Shown here: positions 41,946 through 50,564 of the stretch, one piece after another
Layout: each line of letters starts with the position of its first letter
Numbering within the stretch: position 1 is the first letter of the stretch
NCBI GenBank assembly: GCA_963786675.1
Contig: CAWAZY010000003.1
Coordinates: 930,001-994,000, forward strand
Length of the DNA stretch: 64,000 nucleotides
Direction: 5' to 3'
DNA from: JAGVSR01 sp963786675
Lineage (GTDB): Bacteria; Pseudomonadota; Alphaproteobacteria; Rhizobiales; Hyphomicrobiaceae
Notes under the pieces: generated by a model
The model's database searches: none
Told to the model about the DNA's origin: nothing
Seen by the model: only the letters and a program-made list of their open reading frames with translations
Program-made: the position numbers and the translations under genes

Positions 41946-42887
41946 ATGACCACAACCGACGTCCCACCGTCCCCCGGCTCCAGGCTGGAACATTTGAGCG
42001 ACCGCCCCCGCGCGATCGCGCTGATGATCATTGCCATTACGCTGTTCTCGGCGCTGGACACGTCCGCCAAGTACCTCGGCCTGCACTATGGGTTGCCGGT
42101 GACCCAAGTGGCCTGGTCGCGCTTCGTCGGTCAGTTCGTCGGGCTGATGATTCTGGTGCCGCTTTTCGGGTCACTGACGCTGGGTGAACTATTCCGCACA
42201 CGCCACCTGAAGCTTCAACTCGTGCGTTCAGTGTTGATGGCGGCAACGACCGTTCTCAACTTCCTGGCGCTTCAGTATCTGCGGCTGGACCAGACCATCA
42301 CCATCGTCTTCCTGGCGCCGCTCGTGGTTGCGCTGCTGGCCGGCCCGCTGCTGGGTGAATGGGTGGGATGGCGGCGCATGCTTGCGATCGCCGCGGGCTT
42401 CTCCGGAATTCTCGTCGCCCTCAATCCGGCCATGGGCGATGTCCATCCCGCGGTGCTCGCCTCACTGGCGGCGATGCTGGCCTATGCGCTGTTCATGCTT
42501 TTGACGCGCTACATGGCAGGCTTCGATCCGCCGATGGTGACGCTCTTCTTTTCGATGTTTGTCGGCACCTTCATCGGCGCGCCCTTCGCACTGGCGACGT
42601 GGCAAACCCCGCCTGAGCCGTTCGCCTGGCTGTTGCTCGCCTCGCTGGGGCTCTTCGGGGGTCTGGGGCATTGGCTATTTCTGCATGCCTACCGGCTGGC
42701 ACCGGCATCGGCCGTAGCTCCGTTCTTGTATTTCCAGCTCATTTCGATGATCGGGTTCGGCTATCTCGTATTCGGGCACCTCCCTGATCTGCAGACGCTG
42801 GCGGGGGCGTCCATTGTCGTCGGTTCGGGAATTTACTTGTTCCACCGCGAGCGTGTAACTCGCTCAGGCGCTGGCAAAACCCTATAA
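41946..42887 (+). CDS. DMT superfamily (EamA) transporter
   Basis: A 313-residue membrane protein with ten predicted helices in two EamA repeats. Typical pieces are ITLFSALDTSAKYLGLHYGLP with helix 1, RSVLMAATTVLNFLALQYL, and the C-terminal repeat GHWLFLHAYRLAPASAVAPFLYFQLI. Such proteins export metabolites or drugs; the substrate cannot be told. The ATG at 41946 was chosen because the family domain starts about 24 residues later; the frame is open further upstream. Confidence 0.9.
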   Translation: MTTTDVPPSPGSRLEHLSDRPRAIALMIIAITLFSALDTSAKYLGLHYGLPVTQVAWSRFVGQFVGLMILVPLFGSLTLGELFRTRHLKLQLVRSVLMAATTVLNFLALQYLRLDQTITIVFLAPLVVALLAGPLLGEWVGWRRMLAIAAGFSGILVALNPAMGDVHPAVLASLAAMLAYALFMLLTRYMAGFDPPMVTLFFSMFVGTFIGAPFALATWQTPPEPFAWLLLASLGLFGGLGHWLFLHAYRLAPASAVAPFLYFQLISMIGFGYLVFGHLPDLQTLAGASIVVGSGIYLFHRERVTRSGAGKTL

Positions 42888-43052
42888 TTGATGCGTTTTA
42901 CCAAGATGTTGGCCGACATCACGGCCAGCCGCCGGATGAGAGGTTCTTGGCATGTGTCAGCCAAAACTGACACTTCGGGGTTGCCCTGGAAGATGAGCCG
43001 GGGCAGAGTGGCCGCGACAAGTTGGCACGGATCATCGGCAAGGCGCCCGACA

Positions 43053-43187
43053 ATGAAGCGGACGAACGGCGATCACAAGGATTGGATTGGAGGCAACGCC
43101 GACGAGCGCGGCCGCCGCCTCACGATCATGCTCGGCGCACCGCTGGCCTTTATCGTGTCGGCCATCGCGCTGTTTCAATTCCTCTGA
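43053..43187 (+). CDS. possible small single-helix membrane protein
   Basis: A 44-residue frame: a charged N-terminal half (KRTNGDHKDWIGGNADERGRR) followed by one membrane helix (LTIMLGAPLAFIVSAIALFQFL). This composition is typical of real small membrane proteins. No strong ribosome-binding site is seen (GGCAAGGCGCCC upstream). The longer frame from 42888 looks non-coding in its first half. Uncertain. Confidence 0.4.
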   Translation: MKRTNGDHKDWIGGNADERGRRLTIMLGAPLAFIVSAIALFQFL

Positions 43188-43289
43188 GCCTTTTCCCCGC
43201 GGCTTGGCGCACGCGCGGCTGATCTTTCGAAACCCCCTCCTTCCCGACGCGTAGATACCGGTAGTCCCAGTGACCCGCCGGAGCCCCCC

Positions 43290-44021
43290 ATGCTGCGCTC
43301 ACTCTGCCTCTGCCTGATCGCCTCCCTTTCGTCGACCGCACTGCCCGGCGCATCTCAAGCCGGCGCGGTTCGCGGGGTTATCGAGTTGTACACGAGCCAA
43401 GGTTGTTCCTCGTGCCCGCCCGCGGATGCCGTCTTCGAGGACCTGAAGTCCGACGAGGGGCTCATCACCCTGTCACTCCCCGTCGATTATTGGGATCGGC
43501 TAGGTTGGAAGGATACGTTCGGGACGCCTGCGCACTCGGCACGGCAGAGGACCTATGCGCAGGTCCGCGGCGACGGTGCCGTCTATACGCCGCAAGCCGT
43601 CGTCAACGGCCGCACGCACATGAATGGGGCGAGCCGCGATCAGATTCTCGATGCGGTCGCGGCCATGCAGGGCGGCCTATCCGTTCCGGTTCGTGTAACG
43701 CGGGACGACAACGCTCTCCTCATAGATGTGGGCCGCGACCAGCTGACTGCATCTGTCGAGCCCAGCACCGTTCTTTTGATGCCCTATCTCGACAGCCGCG
43801 ATGTCGCCGTCGGCCGCGGAGAAAACGCCCGCCGCAAACTCACCTATACGAATATCGTGCGCCGGATCGAAAAACTGGGAGACTACACCGGGGCGCCATT
43901 GCGTACCGAAGTCTCCCTGGACCAGCTTCGCGGCTTTGACGGCGTGGTTGTGCTCGTGCAGTCGGGCACCAACGATGCGCCAGGGCCCATCTTGGGTGCA
44001 GGTCGTATCGTTCTCAAGTGA
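43290..44021 (+). CDS. DUF1223 domain-containing secreted protein
   Basis: A 243-residue protein with a signal peptide (MLRSLCLCLIASLSSTALPGASQA) and the DUF1223 thioredoxin-like domain. The conserved start VIELYTSQGCSSCPPADAVF contains a CxxC pair, followed by LPVDYWDRLGWKDTFGTPAHS and YTPQAVVNGRTHMNG. Exported to the periplasm by inference. The redox role is unproven; the CSSC pair is suggestive only. Confidence 0.93.
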   Translation: MLRSLCLCLIASLSSTALPGASQAGAVRGVIELYTSQGCSSCPPADAVFEDLKSDEGLITLSLPVDYWDRLGWKDTFGTPAHSARQRTYAQVRGDGAVYTPQAVVNGRTHMNGASRDQILDAVAAMQGGLSVPVRVTRDDNALLIDVGRDQLTASVEPSTVLLMPYLDSRDVAVGRGENARRKLTYTNIVRRIEKLGDYTGAPLRTEVSLDQLRGFDGVVVLVQSGTNDAPGPILGAGRIVLK

Positions 44022-44048
44022 CATGAGGGCGCGGCGGCGGTAGCGCGT

Positions 44049-45197
44049 TCATCCCTTTTGCGCCAGCCGCGCAAGTGTCTGCGCGGCCCAGTCGTCGAAG
44101 CGGCCCTGTTCGATGGCCGCGCGCATGGCCGCCATCAGATCCTGATAGAAGACCGTGTTGACCCACGACAGGATCATCGCGCCGAGGTATTCGCCGGCCT
44201 TGACCAAGTGGTGTAGATAGGCCCGCGAATAATCGCGCGCGGCGGGGCACGTGCTATCCGTATCCAGCGGCGCAAGATCCTCGGCGTGTCGCGCGTTGTG
44301 AAGATTGACGCGTCCATTCCAGGTGAACGCCATACCGTGGCGGCCATTGCGGGTTGGCATGACGCAGTCGAACATATCAACACCACGCCGCACGCTCTCG
44401 ATCAGATCCTGCGGCGTGCCGACTCCCATCAGGTAGCGCGGCTTATCCGCCGGCAGATGGGGCAGCACGTGTTCGAGCGTTGCGACCATGGCTTCGTGAC
44501 CTTCGCCCACCGCCAGCCCGCCGACGGCATAGCCGGGGAAATCCATATCGACCAGGGCACGTGCCGAGCGCGACCTGAGTTCGCGATCAATCCCACCTTG
44601 CACGATTGCAAAAAGCGCCTGTCCCGCGGTCGCATTCCCCGCCGCGCGCTGGCTGGCGAAGGCCTGCTTGGAGCGTTCGGCCCAGCGCAGCGACAGCTCC
44701 ATGGCGCGCTCCACCTCGGTGCGTTCGGCGGGCAATTCGATGCACTCATCGAACTGCATCTGGATGTCGGACCCGAGGAGACACTGGATTTCTATCGAAC
44801 GCTCGGGCGTCAGCATGTGCCGCGATCCGTCGATGTGCGACTGGAAGCGTGCGCCTTCCTCGGTGATCTTCCGGATGGTGGCGAGGCTCATGACCTGAAA
44901 GCCGCCGAAGTCGGTGAGGATCGGTCCCTCCCAGCGCATGAAGGAATGCAACCCGCCGAGCCGCGCGATGCGCTCCGCACCCGGCCGCAACATCAAGTGG
45001 TAGGTGTTGCCGAGCACGATATCGGCACCGGCTTCCCGCACCTGTTCCGGATAGAGGGCTTTGACGGTCGCGACCGTGCCAACGGGCATGAAGGCCGGCG
45101 TGCGAATGATGCCGCGCGGCGTCGTGATTTCGCCGCGCCGCGCCGTGCCATCCGTCGTCAGGAGGCGGTAGCCGAATGGTGTCAACGTCTGGTCCAT
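44049..45197 (-). CDS. tgt: tRNA guanosine(34) transglycosylase
   Basis: A 382-residue enzyme that swaps guanine for preQ1 at position 34 of tRNAs with GUN anticodons, leading to queuosine. The active-site region TDFGGFQVMSLA and FDCVMPTRNGRHG (nucleophile Asp) are intact. The usual zinc site near the C-terminus is not: where Zymomonas Tgt has three Cys and one His, this protein reads STCPAARDYSRAYL and ILSWVNT, keeping one Cys only. ATG at 45197. queA lies 11 bases upstream, forming a queuosine operon. Confidence 0.96.
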   Translation of the reverse strand: MDQTLTPFGYRLLTTDGTARRGEITTPRGIIRTPAFMPVGTVATVKALYPEQVREAGADIVLGNTYHLMLRPGAERIARLGGLHSFMRWEGPILTDFGGFQVMSLATIRKITEEGARFQSHIDGSRHMLTPERSIEIQCLLGSDIQMQFDECIELPAERTEVERAMELSLRWAERSKQAFASQRAAGNATAGQALFAIVQGGIDRELRSRSARALVDMDFPGYAVGGLAVGEGHEAMVATLEHVLPHLPADKPRYLMGVGTPQDLIESVRRGVDMFDCVMPTRNGRHGMAFTWNGRVNLHNARHAEDLAPLDTDSTCPAARDYSRAYLHHLVKAGEYLGAMILSWVNTVFYQDLMAAMRAAIEQGRFDDWAAQTLARLAQKG

Positions 45198-45208
45198 GGC
45201 CACGGCGT

Positions 45209-46297
45209 CTAGCGCGTTTCGGCAGCGGGGAACAGCAGGCACGCATCACCGTAGGAATAGAACCGGTATCCGGCGGCAATGGCGTGGGCGTAGGCCGCCT
45301 GCATGGTCTCGAGCCCCGAGAAAGCGCTGACGAGCATGAACAGCGTCGAGCGCGGGAGATGGAAGTTGGTCAACAGGACGTCCACGGCCTTGAAGCCGTA
45401 GCCCGGCGTAATGAAAATATCGGTCTCCCCCGCCCACGGCGCGAGGGTGCCATCGGCCCGCGCGGCACTCTCCAGGGTTCGCAGCGCCGTGGTGCCCACC
45501 GCCACGATCCGCCCTCCCCGCCCGCGCACCGCGTTGATCTGATAGGCCGCTTCGGCAGTGATCTCACCCCATTCCGCATGCATGACATGCCCGGCCGTAT
45601 CCTCTGCCTTGACCGGCAGAAATGTGCCAGCCCCGACATGAAGCGTGACCGTGGCATTCCCGATGCCGCGTTCTGCTAGGGCCGCGACGAGCCCGGGCGT
45701 GAAGTGCAGGCCGGCCGTCGGCGCCGCGACCGCACCATCGCGGGCGGCAAACATCGTCTGGTATGTCTCCGCGTCGCGTGCATCGGCCGGCCGCTTCAGC
45801 GCGATATAGGGCGGCAGGGGCATCGTGCCCGCGGCGGCAATGGCCCGGTCCAAGGCATCGTCCGTCAGATCGAACGCCAGCTCCACTTCACCCGCATCAA
45901 ACTTTCCCGAAACGGTCGCGTCGAGCACGCCTAACAGGCAGCTCGTGGTCTCATGCCCGAACCGCACCCGGTCACCAACCTCCAGGCGCTTGGCGGGACG
46001 GGCGAACGCGCGCCACCGCGCCCCATCCACGCGTTTGATCAGATTGAAGGCGACCTTGGCGCGGGTTTCGCCCCGCACCCGCACGCCCTCCAGGGCGGCC
46101 GGGATCACGCGCGTATCATTGAAGACCATGAGATCGCCGGGACGCAGCAGATCCGGCAGGTCACGCACGGCACGATCGTCCATGACCGGCACGCCGCGCG
46201 GATCGACGGCAAGCAGGCGCGCCGCATCGCGCGGGTCCGCCGGATGCAAGGCGATCCGGTCTTCCGGCAGATTGAAATCGAACAGATCGGTGCGCAT
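45209..46297 (-). CDS. queA: S-adenosylmethionine:tRNA ribosyltransferase-isomerase
   Basis: A 362-residue enzyme that transfers the ribosyl part of S-adenosylmethionine to preQ1 in tRNA, giving epoxyqueuosine. The start MRTDLFDFNLPEDRIALHP, the VMVFNDTRVIPAAL-like block (LMVFNDTRVIPAALEG), GAVAAPTAGLHFTPGL and HVGAGTFLPVKAED are diagnostic. The C-terminal FHLPRSTLFMLVSAFSG is intact. Upstream of tgt in the same operon. Confidence 0.97.
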   Translation of the reverse strand: MRTDLFDFNLPEDRIALHPADPRDAARLLAVDPRGVPVMDDRAVRDLPDLLRPGDLMVFNDTRVIPAALEGVRVRGETRAKVAFNLIKRVDGARWRAFARPAKRLEVGDRVRFGHETTSCLLGVLDATVSGKFDAGEVELAFDLTDDALDRAIAAAGTMPLPPYIALKRPADARDAETYQTMFAARDGAVAAPTAGLHFTPGLVAALAERGIGNATVTLHVGAGTFLPVKAEDTAGHVMHAEWGEITAEAAYQINAVRGRGGRIVAVGTTALRTLESAARADGTLAPWAGETDIFITPGYGFKAVDVLLTNFHLPRSTLFMLVSAFSGLETMQAAYAHAIAAGYRFYSYGDACLLFPAAETR

Positions 46298-46399
46298 GGG
46301 TGGCAGGCCAGAACCCTTTCGGTGAAGGCCCGCGACCTAACACTCCTCCATGCCAAGGTGCAACTGCGCGACAGTGCCAGCGACGCACGGTATCGGCGT

Positions 46400-47326
46400 C
46401 TAGTAAACGAACGGAACGTGCAGATCCGCTGGAACGGGGGCACGCACATAATCGGGATGACGCTCCCGCATCGGCAGCACCACGGCGTCGCGCGCCACCT
46501 CCGCATAGGGGATTTGCGCCAGAAAGTGATGGATGCAGTTCAGCCGGGCGCGCTTCTTGTCGTCCGCCTCCACCACCCACCAGCGGGCTTCGGGGATGTT
46601 GGTGCGCTCCAGCATCTCTTCCTTGGCCTTGGTGTAGAGCTCCCAGCGCCGGCGCGATTCCAGATCCATCGGCGACAGCTTCCACTGCTTGATCGGGTCC
46701 TCGATGCGCATCCGGAAGCGCAGGTTCTGCTCGTCGTCGGTGATGGAGAACCAGTACTTGATCAAGATGATGCCCGACCGCACGAGCATCTTTTCGAACT
46801 CGGGCACGGAGCGGAAGAATTCTTCCACGTCGTCTTCCGTGCAGAACCCCATCACCCGTTCCACGCCAGCCCGGTTGTACCAGCTGCGGTCGAACAGCAC
46901 GATCTCGCCAGCCGCCGGCAGATGCTCGGCGTAGCGCTGGAAGTACCATTGCGTGCGCTGGCGGTCGTTGGGCGCGGGCAGTGCCGCAACACGGCAGACG
47001 CGCGGGTTGAGGCGCTGCGTGATCCGCTTGATGACGCCACCCTTGCCCGCCGCGTCGCGGCCCTCGAACACGACGACGACCTTCAGACCCTTGTGTACGA
47101 CCCAGTCCTGGAGCTTCACCAGTTCGCGCTGCAGGCGGAACAGCTCACGGAAGTAGAAGGCCCGTTCTATGGTCGAGCTGTCAGGATGCTCCGACATGTC
47201 GTCGAACATCGCCAAGAGGTGGTCATCGCCCAGTTCCAGTTCCAGTTCCTCGTCAAAGCTGTCCTGTAGTTCGGCTTTGACGCGGTTGGCGATGTTGGCG
47301 CGGCCGTTGGAAGGCGTGTCGGTCAT
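46400..47326 (-). CDS. ppk2: polyphosphate kinase 2
   Basis: A 308-residue class I PPK2, which uses polyphosphate to phosphorylate nucleoside diphosphates, mainly GDP or ADP. Walker A is FEGRDAAGKGG (residues 87-97), the lid-side motif is LFDRSWYNRAGVERVMGF, and RIEDPIKQWKLSPMDLESR follows. The ATG at 47326 starts MTDTPSNGRANIANR; ATGs further upstream lead into unrelated sequence. Single-domain length fits class I. Confidence 0.95.
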   Translation of the reverse strand: MTDTPSNGRANIANRVKAELQDSFDEELELELGDDHLLAMFDDMSEHPDSSTIERAFYFRELFRLQRELVKLQDWVVHKGLKVVVVFEGRDAAGKGGVIKRITQRLNPRVCRVAALPAPNDRQRTQWYFQRYAEHLPAAGEIVLFDRSWYNRAGVERVMGFCTEDDVEEFFRSVPEFEKMLVRSGIILIKYWFSITDDEQNLRFRMRIEDPIKQWKLSPMDLESRRRWELYTKAKEEMLERTNIPEARWWVVEADDKKRARLNCIHHFLAQIPYAEVARDAVVLPMRERHPDYVRAPVPADLHVPFVY

Positions 47327-47475
47327 GGGTGTTGCGGCTCCTGGCATAGTCCTGCCGCCGCACTCCACAAAGCTCATGTAACGGCCGTGTGACAAAGCCC
47401 GGACCCACCCGGAGTACCCCCTTGCACGGCGGCGCGAACACGCCCATCGTACCCCATCAACTGAGGAGATCTGCC

Positions 47476-47550
47476 ATGTCGAAAGAGAAGCGTTCCACGA
47501 AGGAAAAGCGCAAGCCGAAGAAAGAAAAGCCGGCAACGCCGAAAAAGTAA
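47476..47550 (+). CDS. 24-residue lysine-rich peptide
   Basis: The reading frame MSKEKRSTKEKRKPKKEKPA plus TPKK and TAA. Eleven of 24 residues are Lys, and there is no hydrophobic residue apart from Met, Ala and Pro. A strong ribosome-binding site, GAGGAG, lies seven bases before the ATG. This supports translation even though the frame is very short. It is divergent from ppk2 and converges with the DUF423 gene. Function unknown; nucleic-acid or polyphosphate binding is conceivable from charge alone. Confidence 0.5.
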   Translation: MSKEKRSTKEKRKPKKEKPATPKK

Positions 47551-47556
47551 GCCGCG

Positions 47557-47949
47557 CTAGCTTCGTTTCCACTCGACGGCCGCCGCAATGGCGACCAGGA
47601 CCCAGGCGAGAATCGTCAGACTGCCGCCGGTCGGCGCAGCCATCGGGAAGAGGCTGCCCACCTCGAAGCCTCTCAGCGCGACATCGCCGGCGAAAAGCGC
47701 CACCCCCAGCAGCATCACCCTAGCCGCCGCGCGCCACCACCCGCCAGCCGACACCGACCGCACCGCCCAGGCCGCGATGGCGAGCACCGCCACCGCGTGC
47801 ACCATGAGCATTTGCGCCGCGCTTGCCAGTGCCGGCGTCGGCACCCGGTGCGCGGCCACCGCAGCCAGCGCCACGCCGGCAGCCCCCAAGAGGCCCGCCG
47901 CGATCGCCAATCCCAATTCCGCGCGCGGCGTTTCGTCGAAGCGGGCCAT
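47557..47949 (-). CDS. DUF423 family membrane protein
   Basis: A 130-residue protein with four predicted helices. The family pattern is present: GLLGAAGVALAAVAAH near the start, MLMVHAVAVLAIA, LFAGDVALRGF and the C-terminal MAAPTGGSLTILAWVLVAIAA. Function of the family is unknown. It lies 15 bases downstream of the first cyclophilin gene and is probably in its operon. Confidence 0.92.
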   Translation of the reverse strand: MARFDETPRAELGLAIAAGLLGAAGVALAAVAAHRVPTPALASAAQMLMVHAVAVLAIAAWAVRSVSAGGWWRAAARVMLLGVALFAGDVALRGFEVGSLFPMAAPTGGSLTILAWVLVAIAAAVEWKRS

Positions 47950-47964
47950 CGACTCTCTCAGGTG

Positions 47965-48441
47965 TCACGCCGCGTCGGCGGCGACGCGGACCGTGATCAT
48001 CTTGTCGGGATTGCGCGGCGGCTCACCGCGCGCCAGCTTGTCCACGGCGTCCATGCCGTCGATGACCTTGCCCCAGACCGTGTACTGGCGGTCGAGGAAG
48101 CTGGCATCGTCGAAGCAGATGAAGAACTGGCTGTTGGCCGAATTCGGCATCGACGAGCGCGCCATGGAGCAGACGCCGCGCACATGCGGCTCAGCGTTGA
48201 ACTCGGCCGGCAGGTTGGGATGTTTGGAGCCGCCCGTGCCGCGACCCTGCGGGCATCCGGTCTGCGCCATGAAGCCTTCGATCACCCGATGAAAGACGAT
48301 GCCGTCGTAGAACTTTTCGCGCGCCAGCTGCTTGATGCGGGCGACGTGCTGCGGCGCCAGGTCTGGACGCAGCTCGATCGTGACCGTGCCCTGGCTCGTC
48401 TCCATGACGAGGGTGTTTTCGGGATCCTTGATGGCAACCAT
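47965..48441 (-). CDS. ppiB: peptidylprolyl isomerase, cytoplasmic cyclophilin type
   Basis: A 158-residue cyclophilin without a signal peptide. The catalytic segment FHRVIEGFMAQTGCPQGRGTGG includes the active-site Arg and Phe, and SMARSSMPNSANSQFFICFDD forms the peptide pocket. It catalyses cis-trans isomerisation of prolyl bonds in the cytoplasm. Sixty bases downstream of a second cyclophilin gene of closely similar sequence. Confidence 0.94.
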   Translation of the reverse strand: MVAIKDPENTLVMETSQGTVTIELRPDLAPQHVARIKQLAREKFYDGIVFHRVIEGFMAQTGCPQGRGTGGSKHPNLPAEFNAEPHVRGVCSMARSSMPNSANSQFFICFDDASFLDRQYTVWGKVIDGMDAVDKLARGEPPRNPDKMITVRVAADAA

Positions 48442-48501
48442 GATGTGAGAAGTCTCCGCGTGGTGTGTCTGAAACGGTAAATCTTGGGCGGTAAGCCGCG
48501 C

Positions 48502-49101
48502 TTACGAGGCGTCGGACGCCAGATAGGCCTTGATGATCTTGTCGGGCTGCGGCGGCGGCTCGCCCTTGGCGATCTGATCGACGTTTGGCATGCCCTCGAT
48601 CACCTGACCCCAGATGGTGTACTTGCCATTCAGGTTCGGGGTGTGGGTGAAGCAGATGAAAAACTGGCTGTTGGCCGAGTTCGGATCGTTGGTGCGCGCC
48701 GCGCCGACCGTGCCGCGCTCGAACGGCGTTGGCGTGAACTCAGCTGGCAGGTCGGGATATTTGGAGCCGCCCGCGCCGGTCCCCGTCGGATCGCCGGTCT
48801 GCGCCATGAAGCCGGGGATGACCCGGTGCCACGTCAGCCCGTTGTAGAAGCCTTCGCGCGCCAGCATCTTGACCCGCTCCACGTGCTGCGGCGCCAGATC
48901 TGGCCGCAGCTTGATCTTGACGGGCCCCGACTTCAATTCGATGACCAGGGTGTTTTCAGCGTCCGAGCCCGCAGGCGCGGCCGCATTCGCGGCGGGAACG
49001 CCGGCACCGGCTGGCGCGCCGACCTCGGTGGGACCGGAGTTGCCGCAGCCGGACAGACCGAAAGCGAGAAGCACGAACGATATCAACGTCGAGAGGCGCA
49101 T
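48502..49101 (-). CDS. peptidylprolyl isomerase, exported lipoprotein cyclophilin
   Basis: A 199-residue cyclophilin with an N-terminal lipoprotein signal: a hydrophobic stretch (LISFVLLAFG) and the lipobox LSGC, Cys at residue 19. A Gly/Ala/Pro-rich linker (about 20-45) follows. The cyclophilin domain keeps WHRVIPGFMAQTGDPTGTG and NDPNSANSQFFICF. It is predicted to sit on the periplasmic side of the membrane. Similarity with the adjacent ppiB points to a tandem duplication with retargeting. Confidence 0.93.
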   Translation of the reverse strand: MRLSTLISFVLLAFGLSGCGNSGPTEVGAPAGAGVPAANAAAPAGSDAENTLVIELKSGPVKIKLRPDLAPQHVERVKMLAREGFYNGLTWHRVIPGFMAQTGDPTGTGAGGSKYPDLPAEFTPTPFERGTVGAARTNDPNSANSQFFICFTHTPNLNGKYTIWGQVIEGMPNVDQIAKGEPPPQPDKIIKAYLASDAS

Positions 49102-49239
49102 GGGCTCAAGGTCCTCGCTGAGTAGGCCGCACGGGGGCCGCGACCGGCCCAGAGCCCGCGCGGCGACGCGCCGTTATGGCCGCACAATGGGGCGGAGGCA
49201 AGAGCGGCACGCCCTGCAAACACAGGAAGACCTTCTGAT

Positions 49240-49743
49240 TCAAGCCTTGCGCGAGGCCTTGGCCGCCAGCCGCTTGGCTACGGCCTTGGAGACAAAGGGT
49301 GAAGGATCCCCGCCCATCAGCGCCACCGCCCGCACCAGATTGGCCGCGATGTGGCGCACGTCCGGAGACGCGGACACGAAAACCGTTTCGATTTCCGGCG
49401 CCATCTCGCCGTTCATGCCGGCCATCTGCATCTCGTAATCGAAATCGGTGCCATCGCGCAGGCCGCGAAAAATGATTCCCGCCTCGTGCGCGCGCGCCGC
49501 TTCGACGGCGAGCCCTTGAAACGTCACGATGGCGATCTTGGTGCCTGTGGCCTTGGCGATGGCCCGCGTTTCCGATTCCAGCATCTCCACCCGTTCGCCC
49601 GCCGTGAACAGCGGCGCCTTGCCGGGGTTGGTGCCGATCCCGATCACCAGCCGATCGACGAGCCGACAGGCCCGCGCCACCACATCGGTATGCCCGTGGG
49701 TCACAGGATCGAAGGAGCCGGAATAAAAGCCAATGCGCGCCAT
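49240..49743 (-). CDS. coaD: pantetheine-phosphate adenylyltransferase
   Basis: A 167-residue enzyme making dephospho-CoA from 4'-phosphopantetheine and ATP in coenzyme A synthesis. The nucleotidyltransferase motif GSFDPVTHGHTDV holds the T/HxGH catalytic histidines (near residue 17). IIFRGLRDGTDFDYEMQMAGMN and VSASPDVRHIAANLVR are family-typical. Upstream of the two cyclophilins on the same strand, with 138 bases between. Confidence 0.96.
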   Translation of the reverse strand: MARIGFYSGSFDPVTHGHTDVVARACRLVDRLVIGIGTNPGKAPLFTAGERVEMLESETRAIAKATGTKIAIVTFQGLAVEAARAHEAGIIFRGLRDGTDFDYEMQMAGMNGEMAPEIETVFVSASPDVRHIAANLVRAVALMGGDPSPFVSKAVAKRLAAKASRKA

Positions 49744-49802
49744 CCGGTCATCTAGCCTTGCGCGCGGGATTCCCGCAAGGGCGACGCCCCGGCAAGGTCA
49801 AC

Positions 49803-49835
49803 AAAGCAAAAGGGCCCGCCAAAACTGGCGAGCCC
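49803..49835 (-). terminator. rho-independent terminator of the OmpW-type gene
   Basis: On the minus strand GGGCTCGCC-AGTTTT-GGCGGGCCC forms a nine-base stem with one G-U pair, followed by TTTTGCTTTG. It lies about 37 bases past the stop of the OmpW-type gene. Confidence 0.85.
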
Positions 49836-49871
49836 TCTTGATTAAGTCCTGCGCGCGATGCGCGAACAGCC

Positions 49872-50564
49872 TTACTTCATCGCTTCGACGGAACCGCGGC
49901 TGCCGAAGATGTCGGACAGGTTGAAGCGGTAGCCAAGACCGACCGAGAAGATCCACGGATCAATGCCGACATCGAACTGCTCGACGCCGCCCACCGATAC
50001 GGTGTGCTCGATCCAGGTCTTCTTCACGTCGGCGTTGAGGTACCAGCCATCGCCAATCGAGATGTCAACACCCGCCTGAAGCGTAAACCCGAGGGCGTCG
50101 TCGACCTCGACGTTGGCACCGGCCAGCGCGCCGACACCATCTTCACTGAAGGGCGCGATGTACTGTACGCCCACACCGATGTAGGGCTTGATGCCGCCCA
50201 TGGGATCGAAGTGGTACTGCAGAGTCAGGGCCGGCGGGAACACCCAGAAGTCAGCAACTTCGCCCAGCAGGTTGTGGTCAGCCTGGAGTTTGGCAAAGCA
50301 GCAGAACAGCTCAACGCCGATGTTCTTGTTAAGGAAGTACGTCAGGGTCAATGTCGGAATGAATTCATCGTCGAGTTCGACGCTGCCGGGAAGCGCCCCG
50401 ACGGCCGAACTGTCGTCATTGAAATTGACGAATGTGCCCTGCACGCGAACCATGAAATCGCCGCTCTCGCTGCCGGCATTGGCTGGCGCGGTCGCGCCCA
50501 TCGCGGCGCCCGCCATCGCGGCAACAGCCAGGCAGCCTTTCAACGTCCATCTCGTATTCATCAT
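49872..50564 (-). CDS. ompW: OmpW family outer membrane protein
   Basis: A 230-residue precursor of an eight-stranded barrel. A signal peptide ends near APANA-GSE. Family pieces are FIPTLTLTYFLNKNIGVELF, PPALTLQYHFDPMGGIKPYIGVGVQY and the end FSVGLGYRFNLSD. An unusual Cys-Cys pair follows VELF. The ATG at 50564 (with a second at 50561) starts the signal peptide. A perfect FNR box lies about 190 bases upstream, which fits the known FNR control of ompW in E. coli; control here is inference. Confidence 0.92.
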   Translation of the reverse strand: MMNTRWTLKGCLAVAAMAGAAMGATAPANAGSESGDFMVRVQGTFVNFNDDSSAVGALPGSVELDDEFIPTLTLTYFLNKNIGVELFCCFAKLQADHNLLGEVADFWVFPPALTLQYHFDPMGGIKPYIGVGVQYIAPFSEDGVGALAGANVEVDDALGFTLQAGVDISIGDGWYLNADVKKTWIEHTVSVGGVEQFDVGIDPWIFSVGLGYRFNLSDIFGSRGSVEAMK

